A stretch of DNA of 16,621 nt, from positions 1-16,621 of the forward strand of contig JALXFI010000255.1 of NCBI GenBank assembly GCA_027069035.1. Direction: 5' to 3'. Every line of letters begins with the position of its first letter. Position 1 is the first letter of the stretch. A model generated the notes under the pieces. That model was not told where the DNA came from, made no database searches, and saw nothing but the letters and a program-made list of their open reading frames with translations. The stretch is from a bacterium (GTDB lineage: Bacteria; Desulfobacterota; GWC2-55-46; S146-80; JALXFI01). Of the stretch, positions 1-7,782 are shown in pieces. Made by a program: the position numbers and the translations under genes.

Positions 1-1179
1 TTACCGATTTAGTGTCTGTCCTTTTGCATAAAGCGGAGACATGCTCCTCAGCCTCTCCACAATAGGAGGAAGTATCTCAAGCACATAATCAACATCTTCA
101 TCCGTATTGCTCTTTCCGAAACTAAAACGCACAGAGCCATGGGCTGTCTCCGGAGGAAGACCCATTGAGGTAAGGACATGAGACGGCTCCAATGAACCGG
201 ACGTACACGCCGAACCCGAAGATGCGGCAACACCCTTCATATCAAGGTTTAAGAGTATAGACTCACCTTCTATATATTCAAAACTCACATTCAGTGTCGT
301 TGGAAGCCTCTTCTCAGGGTGGCCGTTGAGCCTTATATGATCGATCCGCTCGACCAAACCTCTGTGAAGTTTATCCCTGAGTCCCAGAATGTGAGACGTC
401 TCCTTTTCCATATCCCTTAATGCAACCTCACACGCCTTGCCAAGGGCGGCTATTCCCGCAACGTTTTCCGTGCCGGCCCTTCTGTTCCTCTCGTGATGGC
501 CGCCGTGAATCAGAGGTGTTAACCTGACACCTCTCTTTACATATACCGCCCCCACACCTTTTGGGGCATAGAGTTTATGGCCGGAGATAGACAGAATATC
601 AACATTTAATTTATCCACATCCAATGGAAGTTTGCCCGCGGCCTGAACCGCATCACAGTGAAAGACCACGCCTTTCTCTCCGGCAATGCTTCCTATCTCA
701 TCAACAGGGAATATCGTCCCTGTCTCGTTGTTTGCAAACATAATGGTAATAAGGATAGTCCTGTCCGTTATAGAATCTTTAAGTTGCGAGAGGTCTATCA
801 TGCCCTGAGAATTAACAGGGAGAAATGTAACATCAAAACCCTCCCTTGAAAGATACTTGCACGTATTCAAGACTGACGGATGCTCAACCACAGTGGTAAT
901 TATATGATTGCCTTTTGATTTCTTAGAGTTTGCGATGCCTTTTATAGCAAAATTGTTTCCTTCCGAACCACTACTCGTAAAGACAACCTCATTCGGCTGG
1001 CATCCGAAAAGTCCTGCAACCTGTTCCCTTGCAGAATCTACTGCCTTTCTCGGCTCTCTCGCAGCCCAGTGGATACTTGATGGGTTTCCCCAGTTATCCT
1101 TTAAAAACGGCTCCATGGCTTTAAATATCTCAGGATAAACAGGGGTTGTGGCATTATGGTCAAGGTAAATTCTCTTCAA
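1..1179 (-). CDS. nifS: Cysteine desulfurase, NifS/IscS type (group I)
   Basis: PLP-dependent enzyme that takes sulfur from L-cysteine, leaving alanine and an enzyme persulfide used for Fe-S clusters and thiolated tRNA. The chain has 392 residues, the usual length. Visible are the N-terminal YLDHNATTP motif, a PLP-stacking histidine in VEHPSV (about H100), the PLP lysine in SGHKLYAPKG (about K202), and the active-site loop SSGSACTSGSLEPSHVL with the catalytic cysteine near residue 325. That SACT/SLEPS loop is the group I (NifS/IscS) form rather than SufS. A GTG at 1188 is in frame, but it lies inside the GAGGTGAG Shine-Dalgarno. The TTG at 1177-1179 is 8 nt beyond GAGG and gives the family's typical MKRIYLD start, so I prefer it. 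The gene is complete, with TAA at 1-3. It is separated from the upstream operon by 111 nt and may have its own promoter. IscS versus NifS cannot be settled without the next gene, where a NifU/IscU scaffold would be expected. Confidence 0.94.
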   Translation of the reverse strand: MKRIYLDHNATTPVYPEIFKAMEPFLKDNWGNPSSIHWAAREPRKAVDSAREQVAGLFGCQPNEVVFTSSGSEGNNFAIKGIANSKKSKGNHIITTVVEHPSVLNTCKYLSREGFDVTFLPVNSQGMIDLSQLKDSITDRTILITIMFANNETGTIFPVDEIGSIAGEKGVVFHCDAVQAAGKLPLDVDKLNVDILSISGHKLYAPKGVGAVYVKRGVRLTPLIHGGHHERNRRAGTENVAGIAALGKACEVALRDMEKETSHILGLRDKLHRGLVERIDHIRLNGHPEKRLPTTLNVSFEYIEGESILLNLDMKGVAASSGSACTSGSLEPSHVLTSMGLPPETAHGSVRFSFGKSNTDEDVDYVLEILPPIVERLRSMSPLYAKGQTLNR

Positions 1180-1255
1180 CTCACTCACCTCACATATTTT
1201 GTTTCCTTCTTGTTTTATCCCATAAATGAGATAACCAAGATTATTTTAACATGAT

Positions 1256-1285
1256 TATTCATCTAAAATAAATTTGATTTGTCAA
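1256..1285 (-). promoter_or_regulatory. Candidate promoter for the cysteine desulfurase gene
   Basis: On the minus strand a perfect TTGACA (1280-1285) lies about 100 nt before the desulfurase start. The best -10 at normal spacing is TGAATA (1256-1261, 18-nt spacer), a poor match; AATAAT (1254-1259) is better but 20 nt away. The site is in the only sizeable gap on the left side, between the helix-hairpin-helix gene and the desulfurase. The -35 is convincing; the promoter as a whole is tentative. I see no GC-rich terminator hairpin in this gap, so read-through from the operon is possible. Confidence 0.3.
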
Positions 1286-1290
1286 GAAAT

Positions 1291-1860
1291 CTATCTCAGT
1301 CGCTGCTCCTGCTTACCAAACCGAATAAAACCCTTAATAGAACGTATCTTGCCATCCCCAATGCCCTTTACTTTCTTAAGGTCGTCAATACCGTTAAAAT
1401 ACCCGATTTCATTCCTTTTTTCAACTACTCTTAAAGCAATAGATTCTCCTATCCCTGGCAAGGCCTCCAAAGACTCCACATCGGCGGTATTTACATCTAT
1501 CGGCATCCCGAAGAGTATGCTACGTCTACCGTCCATCGGGATATTATAGGCATACCCGCTTTTTATAACTATCTTGCTCCCGGATGGCGGAGGGGCTTTC
1601 CAGAGGCCTTTGGCGCCCCTTAAAATATCGGATTCTATAAATCCTTTATAAAGTAGAGGAAGCACATATACGCCTTCATCTCTTCCGTCCCTTACAACCT
1701 CGATATAAGCGGCATTACCTTCAAGATTTGTTCTTCCGCTCCCTGAAGTAAAATCCATCGGCAAAGAGAGTGTAAAGAGAATAAATATGCTTATTATAAG
1801 GAAGAATACCCTCTCCCTTAAAAACTCTCCATCATCCCTTATTCTTCCCCTTATACTCAT
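1291..1860 (-). CDS. Membrane-anchored ComEA-type helix-hairpin-helix protein
   Basis: A 189-residue protein with a basic N-terminus, one hydrophobic segment (about residues 18-34, anchor or signal peptide), a middle domain (about 48-105) and a C-terminal tandem helix-hairpin-helix module (about 121-180). The module contains IDVNTADVESLEALPGIGE and KKVKGIGDGKIRSI, the pattern of ComEA and related DNA-binding proteins. In competent bacteria ComEA binds incoming double-stranded DNA outside the inner membrane. The middle domain may be SLBB-like, which is inference. An upstream in-frame TTG (1893) would lengthen the protein and deepen the overlap with cimA. The ATG at 1858-1860 gives a normal N-terminus and a 29-nt overlap, so I chose it, although no strong Shine-Dalgarno precedes it; coupling to cimA translation is likely. 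It is the last gene of the series. Without other competence genes nearby, a role in DNA uptake is only a possibility. Confidence 0.82.
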   Translation of the reverse strand: MSIRGRIRDDGEFLRERVFFLIISIFILFTLSLPMDFTSGSGRTNLEGNAAYIEVVRDGRDEGVYVLPLLYKGFIESDILRGAKGLWKAPPPSGSKIVIKSGYAYNIPMDGRRSILFGMPIDVNTADVESLEALPGIGESIALRVVEKRNEIGYFNGIDDLKKVKGIGDGKIRSIKGFIRFGKQEQRLR

Positions 1861-3415
1861 CTTTGTAGAGTTTATATTCAATACTGTCCACAATGGCCTG
1901 CCAGCTTGCCTCTATAACATTTTCGGAAACCCCCACCGTGCCCCAACTGTCCTTCCCGTCGCCCGATTCAACAAGCACCCTTACCGCCGAGTCAGTGCCG
2001 CCTCCGGCCGCAAGCACCCTCACCTTAAAATCAAGGAGGCTTACATCTTTAAGGCTTGGATAGAATTTTTCAAGCGCCTTTCTAAGGGCATTGTCAAGCG
2101 CGTTTACCGGGCCATTGCCTTCGGCGGCGGTATGCTCCACCCTGCCGTCCACCTCTAATTTAATGGTAGCCTCTGCAAAAGGGTCTTCACCCTCTCTCCT
2201 CTTCTCGTCTATGACCCTGAAACCGAGAAGCTTAAAGTACTTCTTCCTGCTCTTTATTGCCCTGTTCATCAGAAGTTCAAACGAACCTTCGGCGCCCTCG
2301 AATTGAAAACCCCGTCTTTCAAGTTCCTTTAAAGTGTGAAGCAGCTCCTTTACAACAGGCTCATTGCTCTTTAGATCGATCCCGAATTCACCTGCCTTAT
2401 ACATAATATTCGCCCTGCCCGAAAGATCGGAAACAAGTATCCTCTGATGATTTCCGACAAGCTCGGGGCTTATGTGTTCATACGTCTCGGGGTTTCTACG
2501 AACGGCGCTTACATGTATGCCCCCTTTATGTGCAAAGGCACTGTTGCCGACATAAGGCTGATGTTTATTGTGAGGAAGGTTGGCAAGCTCGTTCACAAAC
2601 CTCGATGCATCCTTAAGCAGAGCAAGTTCTTTTTCTCCCACACAATCAAAACCAAGCTTCAACTGAAGATTCGGGATTATTGAACAGAGGTTGGCGTTTC
2701 CGCACCTTTCGCCAAAACCGTTCATAGTGCCCTGAACATGGCGTATGCCTTCCTTAACCGCAAGCACCGTGTTTGCAACCGCCACATCAGAGTCATTATG
2801 CGTATGTATGCCAAGCGGTATTTTTACAGATTTTTTCACCTTTCTTATCACTGATGTAATCTCGTCCGGCATAGTGCCGCCATTCGTATCGCACAAGACT
2901 ATACAATCCACACCTGCATCTTCTGCGGCCTTAAGCGTCTTTAAGGCATACCCGGGATTGGCGTGGTAACCGTCAAAAAAGTGCTCTGCATCATAAAACA
3001 ACTCCTGATACTTATCCCTTAAATACAGGAGTGTGGAATAGATAAGTTTAAGGTTGTCATCAAGGCCGATCCTTAGCGCATCCCTTACGTGCAGGTCCCA
3101 TGATTTTCCGAATATGGTTACAACCCTGGTGTCGGACTTTAAAAGGGATTTAATATTGGGATCATCCTGCGGTTTTACACCCCTCCGGCAGGTACTGCTA
3201 AAGGCCGCTATCCTGGCGGATTTAAAACCGTGTTTTTTTACTTCATCAAAAAAATCCATATCCCTTGGATTAGAGCCGGGCCATCCGCCCTCAATATAGT
3301 CGATGCCTATCTCATCAAGTTTATGAGCAATCCTCACCTTATCCTCAAAAGAAAAGGATATATCTTCCGCCTGAGTGCCGTCCCTTAATGTAGTGTCATA
3401 GAGTTTTATCTTCAT
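1832..3415 (-). CDS. cimA: (R)-citramalate synthase, Geobacter type
   Basis: Condenses pyruvate with acetyl-CoA to (R)-citramalate, the first step of the threonine-independent route to 2-oxobutanoate and isoleucine. It is a 527-residue member of the alpha-isopropylmalate synthase family. The N-terminal TIM barrel (about 1-280) shows YDTTLRDGTQ with the catalytic Arg/Asp at 11-12, the metal-binding HTH motif in GIHTHNDSD (H204, H206) and NGFGERCGNANL (232-243). A regulatory LeuA-dimer-like C-terminal domain spans about 400-520. The long form beginning KLYDTTLRDGTQAED separates this clade from LeuA and homocitrate synthase. The ATG overlaps the lysC stop in an ATGA arrangement, with AAGGAG just upstream inside lysC. 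The C-terminal end overlaps the next gene by 29 nt. Adjacency to lysC places two entry points to aspartate-family and branched-chain amino acids together. 2-Isopropylmalate synthase activity is the main alternative and is less likely. Confidence 0.93.
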   Translation of the reverse strand: MKIKLYDTTLRDGTQAEDISFSFEDKVRIAHKLDEIGIDYIEGGWPGSNPRDMDFFDEVKKHGFKSARIAAFSSTCRRGVKPQDDPNIKSLLKSDTRVVTIFGKSWDLHVRDALRIGLDDNLKLIYSTLLYLRDKYQELFYDAEHFFDGYHANPGYALKTLKAAEDAGVDCIVLCDTNGGTMPDEITSVIRKVKKSVKIPLGIHTHNDSDVAVANTVLAVKEGIRHVQGTMNGFGERCGNANLCSIIPNLQLKLGFDCVGEKELALLKDASRFVNELANLPHNKHQPYVGNSAFAHKGGIHVSAVRRNPETYEHISPELVGNHQRILVSDLSGRANIMYKAGEFGIDLKSNEPVVKELLHTLKELERRGFQFEGAEGSFELLMNRAIKSRKKYFKLLGFRVIDEKRREGEDPFAEATIKLEVDGRVEHTAAEGNGPVNALDNALRKALEKFYPSLKDVSLLDFKVRVLAAGGGTDSAVRVLVESGDGKDSWGTVGVSENVIEASWQAIVDSIEYKLYKDEYKGKNKG

Positions 3416-4653
3416 GGCTCCTTAACCGTTCCGCCATTTTCCTTGTTAAGTTCAAACGCCTCATGCAGCACCCTCACGGCAAGCTCGGTATATTTGGAAT
3501 CTATAATACACGATATCTTGATCTCGGATGTGCTTATCATTATAACATTTATGCCCTCTTTTGCCAGTGCGTCGAACATCTTTGAGGCAACGCCCGAATG
3601 GCTTCTCATGCCTGTCCCTACTACGGATATCTTTGCGATATCCGTGTCTGCAAGGACATCTTCCGCGCCGATATCCCTTGCAGATTCCTCAACCATATCA
3701 AGAGCCTTCTTAAAATCCTCCTTTGATATGGTAAAAGTCATATCCGTATATCCCTCATGACTTATATTCTGGATAATCATATCCACATTTATATTGGCCT
3801 CGGCAAGCGGGCCGAAAAGCCTGGAAGCGATGCCTGGCCTGTCCGGCACACGCGTAAGGGATATCTTTGCCTCGTTCCTGTCGTAAGTCACACCTGAAAC
3901 CATCACACTCTCCATATCTTTACCCTCCTTTGTAACAAGAGTCCCGTTGTTTTCGCTGAATGTTGAACGCACCATGACAGGGATAGAGTATTTTTTTGCA
4001 AGCTCTACAGACCTTGTCTGAAGCACCTTTGAACCAAGACTCGCCATCTCAAGCATCTCATCATAACTTATCTTTTTAAGCTTTCTTGCATCCGGGCATA
4101 TGTTCGGATCCGTTGTATATACACCCTCAACATCGGTATATATCTCACAAAGATCAGCGCCCAATGCCGTTGCAAGCGCAACAGCCGTTGTGTCGGAGCC
4201 TCCTCTGCCGAGGGTTGTTATGTCCATATCACTGCTAATACCCTGAAAGCCTGCGGCAACAACAACGGCGCCGTTTGAAAGCGCGCCTTTTATCTTGCCG
4301 GTTTCAACCTTCATTATTCTCGCCCTTGTATGTGAGCTGTCGGTAAAGAGCCCCATCTGATGGCTTATAAAAGACCTTGCCTCAACCCCCATATCCTTTA
4401 ATATCATGGATAAAAGCGCAACACTTACCTGCTCTCCGGTTGAAACAAGCACATCATACTCCCTTGCATCCGGCATATCGGACGCCTCTTTTGCAAGGGA
4501 TATAAGCCTGTCGGTCTCTCCCGCCATTGCCGAGAGAACGACGACTATATCATTGCCTTCTTTCTTTGTCCTGCATACCCTTTGAGCGATCCTTCTCATC
4601 CTTTCAATAGTCGCAACAGAGGTGCCGCCGAACTTCTGGACAATCAAAGCCAT
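3412..4653 (-). CDS. lysC: Aspartate kinase
   Basis: Phosphorylates L-aspartate with ATP, the committed step to lysine/diaminopimelate, threonine and methionine. It has 413 residues, typical of monofunctional aspartokinases. The kinase domain (about 1-245) carries VQKFGGTSV (K7), STGEQVS (E74) and LGRGGSDTTA (149-157). Two C-terminal ACT domains follow (about 263-333 and 342-410, the latter with ISTSEIKISCII at 373-384), the sites where lysine or threonine usually bind for feedback control. ATG start with GAGG 8 nt upstream, inside the end of tsaE, which it follows after 3 nt. Its stop overlaps the start of cimA (ATGA). There is no fused homoserine dehydrogenase. Assignment is secure; which amino acid inhibits it cannot be read from the sequence. 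Confidence 0.96.
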   Translation of the reverse strand: MALIVQKFGGTSVATIERMRRIAQRVCRTKKEGNDIVVVLSAMAGETDRLISLAKEASDMPDAREYDVLVSTGEQVSVALLSMILKDMGVEARSFISHQMGLFTDSSHTRARIMKVETGKIKGALSNGAVVVAAGFQGISSDMDITTLGRGGSDTTAVALATALGADLCEIYTDVEGVYTTDPNICPDARKLKKISYDEMLEMASLGSKVLQTRSVELAKKYSIPVMVRSTFSENNGTLVTKEGKDMESVMVSGVTYDRNEAKISLTRVPDRPGIASRLFGPLAEANINVDMIIQNISHEGYTDMTFTISKEDFKKALDMVEESARDIGAEDVLADTDIAKISVVGTGMRSHSGVASKMFDALAKEGINVIMISTSEIKISCIIDSKYTELAVRVLHEAFELNKENGGTVKEP

Positions 4654-4656
4654 ATC

Positions 4657-5136
4657 CTAAACCTCACTAACAAGGGCTTTTAAACGTGTTAAAATATCTT
4701 TCCGCAACCCGTCACCGCTAAAATCAAGCTTCCTTCTATACTCATCGAGATACGAGAAACAAACCTTGATAAACCCTTCCAAAGAAGACAGAATACCCTT
4801 ATCCGCCCACTCTATAACGGTAACCCCGTTGCCGTAAATGTAATCTTCAAGGTTAAGCTCTCCAAGCTCTTCCTCGTTATTTACCCTATAAAGGTCGATA
4901 TGGTAAAGCGGAGTCCTGCCCCTATACTCGTTTATAATGACAAAAGAAGGGCTCCTCACATATTCATTGTCGGATATCCCAAGCCCATCGGCCAAACCCT
5001 TAACAAAGCAGGTCTTCCCTGCACCAAGTTCGCCGATAAGGGCAACAAGAGCGCCCTTTTGAAGCAGCCCGCCCAAAAGACACCCTATCTCTCTTGTCCT
5101 CTCGGGAGAATCGCTTATGACAGAGAAACCTTTCAA
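4657..5136 (-). CDS. tsaE: tRNA t6A biosynthesis ATPase TsaE
   Basis: Small P-loop ATPase that works with TsaD and TsaB to make N6-threonylcarbamoyladenosine at position 37 of ANN-decoding tRNAs. It has 159 residues. Walker A is GELGAGKT (35-42). Also visible are SPSFVIINEY (62-71), HIDLYR (79-84) and VIEWADK (107-113), all typical of the family. The start is TTG (5134-5136), which overlaps the TGA of the preceding nnr gene. AAGG lies about 10 nt upstream, and the N-terminus SDSPERTREIG matches the usual beginning of the family, so no later start is needed. Coupling of translation to nnr is likely. The neighbourhood nnr-tsaE is widespread; in some bacteria the two genes are adjacent or fused. 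TsaB and TsaD are not in this window. Confidence 0.95.
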   Translation of the reverse strand: MKGFSVISDSPERTREIGCLLGGLLQKGALVALIGELGAGKTCFVKGLADGLGISDNEYVRSPSFVIINEYRGRTPLYHIDLYRVNNEEELGELNLEDYIYGNGVTVIEWADKGILSSLEGFIKVCFSYLDEYRRKLDFSGDGLRKDILTRLKALVSEV

Positions 5137-6683
5137 CCAAGATAATCCTTTTCAACAAGAGGAAGGGCGTCTAAAACATCGGAGGCAATAAGCCCTGTCT
5201 TCCCCTTTTCAGAAGCGGCCATATCTCCTGCGGCACCATGGAGATAGACCCCCATGATGCAGGCATCCAAAGGCTTGTAGCCCTGAGTGAGAAAACCTCC
5301 GATTATACCCGTAAGCACATCACCCATGCCGGCAGTCGCCATGCCTGAATTCCCGGTAGTATTTATATACACTGTCCCCGACGGATCAGAGACAACCGTC
5401 CCGGCGCCCTTGAGTACAAGGAATACACCGTATTTTACAGAAAACCCTCTTACAATACCTATCCTGTTACTCTGTACAGAGGATGGCGTTGTGCCTGTAA
5501 GCCTTGCCATTTCGCCCGGATGCGGCGTGAGTATGCACTGGGAAGATGCATTTTTAAACACGTCAAGTTCACCGGCAATACAGTTTATACCGTCCGCATC
5601 AATAACAAGCGGCACAGGGGATTTTTCTATCAGCGCCGCTACCACTTTTTTTACATCGCTGTGGGTGGTAAGCCCGGGGCCAATGGCAACGGCATTTTTT
5701 TTATCAATAAGTCCGAAAATCTCTTCAATGCCGGAAAACGACAGTGAAGCCTCATCTGTCTCATCAAGGGGACAGGTCATAACCTCTGTAAGCTTCTCTT
5801 CCATCGTAGGATTAACGCTTCTCGGCACCCCAAGGGTTACAAGGCCTGAACCTGCTCTAAGAGCCGCCATCGACGTTAGAGCCGCGGCACCTGTCTTGCC
5901 GCGTGAGCCGGCAAGAACAAGAAGATGTCCTGCATCTCCCTTATGGGCATCATCTCTTCTCTGCCTAACAAGGGCTCTTACCATCGCATCATCCACAAGG
6001 TTTAAACACCTATCCTCTTCATCGATAATCCTTGCGGGCATGCCTATATCCGCTATCTTAAGCTCGCCTGTATATTTGATGCCGGGATATGTGACAAGCC
6101 CTGTCTTGGGAAGAGCCATTGTAACGGTCATATCCGCCCTTACCGTGCTCCCAAGCGGCCTGCCTGTTGCGCCGTCAAGTCCTGATGGAATATCAACAGA
6201 TACAACGGGAAGAGATATCTCGTTTATATGCTCTATAACAGCGGCATAAACACCCGCTGGGCCGTTCTTAAGTCCTGTACCCAATACGGCATCGATTACA
6301 AGACCCGAGTGAATCATTGAAAACCTGTGCTTTTCTATATCAGATTCCTTCAGTACAACATGGACATCCTCGCCCATTGCCTGCCAGATATTGAGATTTA
6401 TTAGACTGTCGCCGCTTATATCCTCCTTGTTTGAAAGTATATAAAGGTTGACATCACAGCCCATGTTTTTTAAATGTCTTGCCGCCACAAAGCCGTCCCC
6501 CCCGTTATTGCCCTTGCCGCAGAATACGGCCACACCCCTTTTTATGCGGGAAGGATATCTCTTCACAACAAACTCGGCAACATTTCTGCCGGCGTTCTCC
6601 ATAAGTATCAACCCTGGCACTCCATACTCCTCTACCGCCTTCCTGTCCATATCCTTCATAACTTGGGGTTCAACTATCTTCAC
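5133..6683 (-). CDS. nnr: Bifunctional NAD(P)HX epimerase / ADP-dependent dehydratase
   Basis: Repairs hydrated NAD(P)H: the N-terminal domain interconverts R and S epimers and the C-terminal domain dehydrates the S form using ADP. The fused length of 516 residues is normal. The YjeF N-terminal domain (about 1-218) shows LMENAGRN (27-34), GKGNNGGDGF (56-65), DAVLGTG (131-137) and SVDIPSGLDG (162-171). The ribokinase-like C-terminal domain (about 235-510) shows GSRGKTGAA (259-267), TPHPGEMARL (386-395) and NSGMATAGMGDVLTG (445-459) with the catalytic Asp near 455. The start is GTG (6681-6683), supported by a clear GGAGG (6690-6694) 6 nt upstream and by the family-like beginning. It overlaps acpS by 14 nt and tsaE at its stop. 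Often annotated nnrD/nnrE or yjeF. Confidence 0.95.
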   Translation of the reverse strand: MKIVEPQVMKDMDRKAVEEYGVPGLILMENAGRNVAEFVVKRYPSRIKRGVAVFCGKGNNGGDGFVAARHLKNMGCDVNLYILSNKEDISGDSLINLNIWQAMGEDVHVVLKESDIEKHRFSMIHSGLVIDAVLGTGLKNGPAGVYAAVIEHINEISLPVVSVDIPSGLDGATGRPLGSTVRADMTVTMALPKTGLVTYPGIKYTGELKIADIGMPARIIDEEDRCLNLVDDAMVRALVRQRRDDAHKGDAGHLLVLAGSRGKTGAAALTSMAALRAGSGLVTLGVPRSVNPTMEEKLTEVMTCPLDETDEASLSFSGIEEIFGLIDKKNAVAIGPGLTTHSDVKKVVAALIEKSPVPLVIDADGINCIAGELDVFKNASSQCILTPHPGEMARLTGTTPSSVQSNRIGIVRGFSVKYGVFLVLKGAGTVVSDPSGTVYINTTGNSGMATAGMGDVLTGIIGGFLTQGYKPLDACIMGVYLHGAAGDMAASEKGKTGLIASDVLDALPLVEKDYLG

Positions 6684-7050
6684 TTACAACCTCCAGAACA
6701 CAGTAAGCAATGGCATAATCCCCGTCATGGCTTATTGAAAGATGTGCTTTAAACGGCTGAGAAAGCTGCTTAAATCTTAAAATGTCGAGTTTAAAACATG
6801 GAATTCCGTTTCCCCGGCTCCCTGTTTCTATATCCCTCCATGAAAGTCCATGACTTCCACCAAGTGCCTTTATAAAAGCCTCTTTTGCAGCAAATCTGCC
6901 TGCAAGGGTTTCTTCCGGACGCGATCTGGCAGAAGAGTAAGCTATTTCATCAAATGTAAAGACCCTCTCCATAAATCTCTCACCCCACCGCCTTATCACT
7001 TTATTGAATCTCGGTATGTTTACAATATCAACACCGACGCCCTTTATCAA
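6670..7050 (-). CDS. acpS: Holo-[acyl-carrier-protein] synthase
   Basis: Transfers the 4'-phosphopantetheine arm of CoA to apo-ACP, activating fatty-acid synthesis. It has 126 residues, the AcpS-type length. The Mg-binding aspartate in GVDIV (D8) and glutamate in GRFAAKEAFIKALG (E57) are present, as is the C-terminal HLSISHDGDYAIAYCVLE strand. The only usable start is TTG (7048-7050); it gives the family's MIKGVGVDIV beginning. AGGGGA lies about 10 nt upstream inside pdxJ, whose stop is 1 nt away. The pdxJ-acpS-nnr order is common in Gram-negative bacteria. Low translation from TTG plus coupling to pdxJ is a reasonable inference. Confidence 0.95.
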   Translation of the reverse strand: MIKGVGVDIVNIPRFNKVIRRWGERFMERVFTFDEIAYSSARSRPEETLAGRFAAKEAFIKALGGSHGLSWRDIETGSRGNGIPCFKLDILRFKQLSQPFKAHLSISHDGDYAIAYCVLEVVSEDS

Positions 7051-7051
7051 A

Positions 7052-7777
7052 TCAGTATCTTCCCCTATACACCCTTATAAGTTCTATCATCTCTTTAACC
7101 GCCCTTTCAAGGCCGACATATATGCTCCGTGAAACAATACTGTGCCCGATGCTGAATTCCTCTATCTCTTCAATCTGAGCTATCCTCTTGATATTACTGT
7201 AATTAAGGCCATGGCCTGCGTTAACGCCAAGATGAAGTTTTGAGGCAAGCCTTACTGCATCGTATATCTTTCTAAACTCCACTTTTTCCTTCTCTCCGCT
7301 GCTTTCGCTAAATATTCCGGTATGGATTTCAACCATATCCGCCCCCGCCTTTCTTGCAGCCCTTACCTGAGCCGGTTCAGGGTCTATAAAGAGGCTTACC
7401 CTTATGCCTCCCTGATGGAGCATAGCGATATATTCCTTAAGACCGCTTTTTGACTTTACATCAAGTCCCCCTTCGGTTGTAAGTTCCTTACGTTTTTCAG
7501 GCACAAGAGTAGACATTGCAGGTTTGACATTAAGGGCAATCTCAAGCATCTCCTGAGTAGCCGCCATCTCCATATTTATCCTGGTCTTAACAATATCCTT
7601 CATAAGGAAAAGGTCTCTGTCCTGGATATGCCTCCTGTCTTCCCTTAAATGAACGGTTATACCATCAGCGCCGGCAAGTTCAACTATCTGCACGGCTGTG
7701 ACAGGGTCGGGCTCCCTGCCCTTCCTCGCCTCTCTCATTGTCGCAACATGATCTACATTTACAGAAAGTCTGCCCAT
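7052..7777 (-). CDS. pdxJ: Pyridoxine 5'-phosphate synthase
   Basis: Condenses 3-amino-2-oxopropyl phosphate with 1-deoxy-D-xylulose 5-phosphate to pyridoxine 5'-phosphate, the last ring-forming step of the DXP-dependent vitamin B6 route. It is a 241-residue TIM barrel. Visible are SVNVDHVATMREAR (5-18), VHLREDRRHI with active-site H43 and R45, E70 in RINMEMA, the hallmark TLVPEKRKELTTEGGLDV (90-107) and VNAGHGLNY with H189. ATG start; GAGGG about 11 nt upstream lies at the end of glmM, which ends 5 nt away. PdxJ presence indicates the DXP-dependent pathway, with PdxA expected elsewhere. It makes the cofactor used by the cysteine desulfurase at the left end, though that link is general rather than specific. 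Confidence 0.96.
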   Translation of the reverse strand: MGRLSVNVDHVATMREARKGREPDPVTAVQIVELAGADGITVHLREDRRHIQDRDLFLMKDIVKTRINMEMAATQEMLEIALNVKPAMSTLVPEKRKELTTEGGLDVKSKSGLKEYIAMLHQGGIRVSLFIDPEPAQVRAARKAGADMVEIHTGIFSESSGEKEKVEFRKIYDAVRLASKLHLGVNAGHGLNYSNIKRIAQIEEIEEFSIGHSIVSRSIYVGLERAVKEMIELIRVYRGRY

Positions 7778-7782
7778 ATAAG

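Noticed and set aside
1270..1290. Terminator after the helix-hairpin-helix gene (GATTT/AAATC stem)
   Set aside because: Only five A/T-rich pairs and no uninterrupted T-run after it; too weak to call.
1861..1893. Upstream TTG start at 1893 for the helix-hairpin-helix protein
   Set aside because: It would put 11 more residues before the basic anchor and extend the cimA overlap; the ATG at 1860 fits better.
5287..6249. Long open frame on the plus strand (about 320 codons)
   Set aside because: It lies entirely opposite nnr, whose two domains show all family motifs. It is an antisense shadow with low-complexity Ser/Pro/Thr composition.
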